DNA from: UBA6522 sp965262365
Lineage (GTDB): Bacteria; Pseudomonadota; Gammaproteobacteria; Steroidobacterales; Rariloculaceae
Assembly (NCBI GenBank): GCA_965262365.1
Contig: OZ253541.1
Location: 3,224,001-3,288,000 of the forward strand
Length of the DNA: 64,000 bases
Direction: 5' to 3'
Positions 61,163-64,000 of the stretch are shown here, piece by piece (position 1 is the stretch's first letter; the number at the start of each line of letters is the position of its first letter). The translations under genes and the position numbers were made by a program. The notes under the pieces were generated by a model. That model had not been told where the DNA came from, did no database searches, and saw only the letters and a program-made list of their open reading frames with translations.

Positions 61163-61779
61163 GACCTGGACTCCAACCGCCGCCGGATGGCCTCGAAGAG
61201 TTCGACCCTGTCGTCCCAGTCGAGTATCTCCACGACCCGGCCATCGTCGATCAGGTAGAACGCGGCGTTGTGCACGAAGCCCAACCGCGGTTCGGGAATT
61301 ACCACGACCCCGAGCGTCCCCAACATCTCTTCGAGATGCTTGTTTTCGACGAATCGCGCAGCCCGCCAGTAGGGTTCGACCGCTCCGTATCGACGCAGGT
61401 AGTTGTTGAGCGCCGTATCGTCGTCGTTGGCGGGATCGAAGGAGACGCTCACGAGTTCGACCCTGTCGAGCCAGTCAAACGTCGCCAGTTCCCCCTGCAG
61501 TTGTCGGAACTGAAGTCCCATGGCCTGGCATACGGTGGGACAGCGCGTGTAGATCAGGTCAACGACGGCGAGACGGCCGTCCCCTGAGCCCAGCGAGAGC
61601 GATGCGCCCCGGGAATCTCGCAGCGGATAGTCCGGCAGCGGCCTCGGATTCGCAAGCACGGCCTGGCGCCGGGCACTCTCGGCGGTCCAGACGGTCCAGC
61701 CGTCGGTACCCAGGGTCAGCGAGCCGAAGCCGGCCACCAGTATGCAAATGGTGGCCGCCAGTGACGGCCACCGGTTCAT
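61159..61779 (-). CDS. SCO1/SenC family copper chaperone
   Basis: From ATG 61779 this is a 206-residue protein with an N-terminal membrane anchor (LAATICILVAGFGSLTLG), then the copper-binding CxxxC in VDLIYTRCPTVCQAMGLQF, VELVSVSFDPANDDDTAL, and the His in LGFVHNAAFYLIDDGR. SCO proteins deliver copper to the CuA site of the oxidase subunit II, which is in the same operon. It overlaps subunit I by 4 bp. Confidence 0.92.
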   Translation of the reverse strand: MNRWPSLAATICILVAGFGSLTLGTDGWTVWTAESARRQAVLANPRPLPDYPLRDSRGASLSLGSGDGRLAVVDLIYTRCPTVCQAMGLQFRQLQGELATFDWLDRVELVSVSFDPANDDDTALNNYLRRYGAVEPYWRAARFVENKHLEEMLGTLGVVVIPEPRLGFVHNAAFYLIDDGRVVEILDWDDRVELFEAIRRRLESRS

Positions 61780-63236
61780 GCCGTGCGCGCGTCCTTCAGG
61801 CTGGTCAGGAACCGCAGCGCGAAGACCAGCGCGGCCACCGAGACGAGGGCCCCAAAGATCGCCGATGTCTGGCTGACGCTGATCCACTCCTGCATATCCT
61901 CGAGGAGAATATATCCCGCCCAGCGTCGCGGTACGGAGTTGTAGCCGCTGGTCAGGAAGCCGAACGAGAACAGGAATCCGGCGACCAGGTACATCCAGAA
62001 GGCGATGCGGTCGAGCATGTTCTTCTGGTGGGTCTGGTTGCTGAAGTAGTACATGAAGCCGAACAGCATGGCGACCAGGCCCAGGATCAGGTACATGTGG
62101 AAGTGACCCGGCACCCAGAGGGTGTTGTGCATGACCTGGTTGACCGCGATGGTGCCGTCGATGATGGCCGGCACCACGCCCACGCTCCAGCCGAACATCG
62201 ACAGGAACAGCAGGCCTGAGGCCATATCCCACTTGATACCGCTTCGGTACACGATGGTGAGCGCGCCCCAGCCGGTGACCACGAGGATCGGGAATCCGCT
62301 CATGTAGGACACCACCTGGCCGATCACCAGCGCCCACGTCGGCATGACGAAGTCCATCATGAGGTGATGCGGGTAAACCGCCATGACCATGATGGTGGAT
62401 GCCGTCCAGGCAGCCAGGAAAACTCGATTCACCTTCCACGGCCGCCGGGTGTACTCGGGCAGGATCTCGTAGACCCCCACCACGGCCTGGTAGATGGTCG
62501 CGTTGATGAAGACGTGGCCGAAGAAGTAGGTCAGGTTCTTGATGAGCAGCGGGTCGACGGCGAACGCCGGCACGAACAGGTTCACCAGGATCAGGGTCAG
62601 CACCACCGCGCCCGACAGGATGCCGGCGATGTTGATGATCAGGACCATGGTTGCGGCGACGACCGTGGCCGGCGGCGGTTCCTCGGTGCTGCCACCGAAT
62701 AACTGCGGCCACCCCAGGCTGCGGCCGAGCGAACCGTACCTGGCGATGATCGCGCGTGCGAAATCGAGGTACAGCAGCAGGAAGCCCACGCCGATCGACA
62801 ACAGTCCGAACAGGTAGCTCGCGGCGCCGGGCGTGCCCCAGCCGCTGAGCTGGTTTGCGGGCAGCGGGAACAGGAAGGTCCATCCGCCTCCGTAGCCGCC
62901 GAGGAAGATGCCGCCGAGAATGAGCACGACGCCGAGCAGGAAGAAGCCCAGATTGGCCCAGAGGATGCCCTCGGTAAGCGACACGTAGCGCCGCAGGAAA
63001 TACCAGATGACGGCACTGGCCGCCAGTCCCGATATGCCCACCATGCCGGCGCCGTGCGCCGTCATTACCTGGTAGAACAGGTTCGGCGGCATGCCCAGCC
63101 AGGAGGCCTGGCCCATTCGCATGATGAGGCCCAGGAGCATCATCAGTACGTAGACGAGGGCGCTGATTCCCAGGTAGGCGAGAAGCCCTGTTCGAGCGGA
63201 CGTCGAGAGCGGTGCGGTCGTTGTATGGTTAGCCAC
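61776..63236 (-). CDS. Haem-copper oxidase subunit I (ba3/archaeal-type branch)
   Basis: This 486-residue protein with 12 hydrophobic segments starts at GTG 63236 behind AAGGAG. Haem ligands are His in FYQVMTAHGAGMV and in VPGHFHMYL; CuB ligands are YPHHLMMDF and GHVFINATIY. In place of the common HPEVY of A-type oxidases the helix reads GHVFINATIYQAVVGVYEIL, as in divergent members of the family, with a Tyr that could serve as the cross-linked residue. It reduces oxygen to water at the inner membrane. Subunit II is 2 bp upstream; no subunit III was seen in the window. Confidence 0.9.
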   Translation of the reverse strand: MANHTTTAPLSTSARTGLLAYLGISALVYVLMMLLGLIMRMGQASWLGMPPNLFYQVMTAHGAGMVGISGLAASAVIWYFLRRYVSLTEGILWANLGFFLLGVVLILGGIFLGGYGGGWTFLFPLPANQLSGWGTPGAASYLFGLLSIGVGFLLLYLDFARAIIARYGSLGRSLGWPQLFGGSTEEPPPATVVAATMVLIINIAGILSGAVVLTLILVNLFVPAFAVDPLLIKNLTYFFGHVFINATIYQAVVGVYEILPEYTRRPWKVNRVFLAAWTASTIMVMAVYPHHLMMDFVMPTWALVIGQVVSYMSGFPILVVTGWGALTIVYRSGIKWDMASGLLFLSMFGWSVGVVPAIIDGTIAVNQVMHNTLWVPGHFHMYLILGLVAMLFGFMYYFSNQTHQKNMLDRIAFWMYLVAGFLFSFGFLTSGYNSVPRRWAGYILLEDMQEWISVSQTSAIFGALVSVAALVFALRFLTSLKDARTA

Positions 63237-63238
63237 TG

Positions 63239-63790
63239 TTATTCTCCTTCTTCACCGACCGCGGCTTCTTCGCCGATGGTGATCTGGCTGAGCATGATGT
63301 GGTGCGAAAGGCCGCAATACTCCAGACACAGCAGGCTGTAGGTGCCGGGCCGGTCGAGGGTGACCTGGAGCGAATTCACGTACCCCGGCATGGCCTGGGT
63401 CTGACCGATCAGGGTCATGTCGGGGTCATAGACCCCCAACCCGTGATTGACGTCGAATGCGCTGACGTTGAATACCACGGTGTCGCCAACCCCGACCTCG
63501 GCTTCGCTCATGAGCCAGAGCCATTGGCGACCCTCGATGTCGATGGTCACCGCATCCTCGGGCACATCGCCCCGTGTCGCAGCGTAGGGCAAATCCAGCG
63601 TTGTAATCACGGTGATCAGCACGCCGGCGATGATCGCCGCCCAGAATACCTTTGCGCGCACACTGAAGGACTTCTCCTGTACGCCGGCGTATTCGACCGC
63701 CGGCTTGGAGGCATTCAAGGCGACGATTGCGAAAGCCGCGGTGACCAAGAGCATGAACAGGATTGTCACCACGAAGACTGTGTACTGCAT
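63239..63790 (-). CDS. Cytochrome c oxidase subunit II with CuA site
   Basis: From ATG 63790 (GGGAGC upstream) this is a 183-residue protein with two membrane segments and a cupredoxin domain. The CuA ligands are complete: His in AFDVNHGLGVYDPDMTLIG and CLEYCGLSHHIM (Cys, Glu, Cys, His, Met). The short protein without a cytochrome c domain fits a ba3-like oxidase. It is the first gene of the operon, which includes subunit I, SCO and a membrane protein. Confidence 0.92.
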   Translation of the reverse strand: MQYTVFVVTILFMLLVTAAFAIVALNASKPAVEYAGVQEKSFSVRAKVFWAAIIAGVLITVITTLDLPYAATRGDVPEDAVTIDIEGRQWLWLMSEAEVGVGDTVVFNVSAFDVNHGLGVYDPDMTLIGQTQAMPGYVNSLQVTLDRPGTYSLLCLEYCGLSHHIMLSQITIGEEAAVGEEGE

Positions 63791-63954
63791 GATCAATGCT
63801 CCCTCATGTTCTGGTTATTGATTCTTTGGATATACACATGGGTCACATGGATATTTGCAGGAAGGGACAGGGGAGTCAAGCGACGCAGGACCGCGCTCCA
63901 GTGAGAGCATTTGTGTCCCGGAGAAGTATGCGGTTTCCATGTTTGGGCCAGATC

Positions 63955-63984
63955 GCTATAGTGAGCATGCAAGGCGAATAACAA
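63955..63984 (-). promoter_or_regulatory. Candidate promoter of the oxidase operon
   Basis: On the reverse strand TTGTTA (63984-63979), an 18-bp spacer and TATAGC (63960-63955) resemble a sigma-70 promoter. It is 165 bp before the subunit II start, leaving a long leader in which I see no gene. Confidence 0.4.
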
Positions 63985-64000
63985 CACTGAGAATCCCGGC

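Noticed and set aside
61159..62883. A single open frame of 574 codons covering SCO and part of oxidase subunit I
   Set aside because: Only the last 206 codons carry family sequence; the upstream part is an alternative frame of subunit I, and the SCO start at 61779 overlaps the subunit I stop normally.

Overview
The window is GC-rich proteobacterial DNA with dense gene packing, many 4-bp ATGA gene overlaps, two TonB-dependent receptor loci, tandem DUF6152 proteins, a DUF1800/DUF1501 pair, DUF2339/DUF3999, a penicillin-acylase-type enzyme, a molybdenum hydroxylase operon and an aa3/ba3-like terminal oxidase operon. This points to an aerobic, heterotrophic, probably marine and uncultured gammaproteobacterium. 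The lineage is an inference from gene families, not from a marker gene. No rRNA, CRISPR array or prophage was seen; there is one tRNA, tRNA-Arg(TCG).

Layout. 1-1.3 kb: the start of an M20 carbamoylase/allantoate amidohydrolase (cut by the window edge) divergent from a LuxR-type regulator. 1.3-4.4 kb: a graveyard of toxin-antitoxin and small genes. It holds internally deleted HNH nuclease, VapBC, alpha/beta hydrolase, HigB and GST remnants, next to intact HigA, HicAB and ParDE. 4.4-10.5 kb: a proline-rich membrane protein, a kexin-like S8 lipoprotein protease with a separately encoded propeptide-like partner, and a secreted protein. 10.9-13.7 kb: a SAM methyltransferase split by an IS1634-like element; removing the element and one TTAG target copy restores the reading frame exactly. 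13.8-19.9 kb: an ornithine cyclodeaminase relative, a frameshifted TonB receptor, two paralogous membrane-anchored tyrosine-phosphatase-like proteins (one fused to a piece of a polyamine-binding protein), and a sigma-factor/TonB-receptor remnant between them. 20-30.8 kb: two DUF6152 proteins, a Tat-exported SnoaL-like protein, DUF805, DUF3999+DUF2339, a PlsC-type acyltransferase and an outer-membrane porin.

30.9-35.6 kb: a compact three-gene signalling operon of response regulator with SpoIIE phosphatase, branched-chain-type binding lipoprotein and large sensor kinase. This is the most system-like novelty in the window. 35.9-48 kb: exported hydrolases and peptidases, the DUF1800/DUF1501 secretion-type pair, a cyclophilin, a soluble diheme cytochrome, and a perfect inverted repeat made of tRNA D-arm-like sequence. 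48-51.3 kb: tRNA-Arg, an ABC-2 export pair, a DoxX protein and a DUF481 barrel that seems to start at ATT. 51.2-57 kb: a Cox-type molybdenum hydroxylase operon in the order S-L-M-MoxR-CoxE, whose large subunit lacks the form I CO-dehydrogenase loop. 57.2-57.9 kb: an intact PIN/Phd toxin-antitoxin operon with a recognisable promoter-operator. 58-64 kb: oxidase subunit II, subunit I, SCO, a membrane protein, an MscS-family channel and an exported fumarylacetoacetase-fold protein, all in one direction.

A recurring theme is decay in which both ends of a gene survive while the middle is missing. That is either real erosion or an assembly artefact, and reads would settle it.
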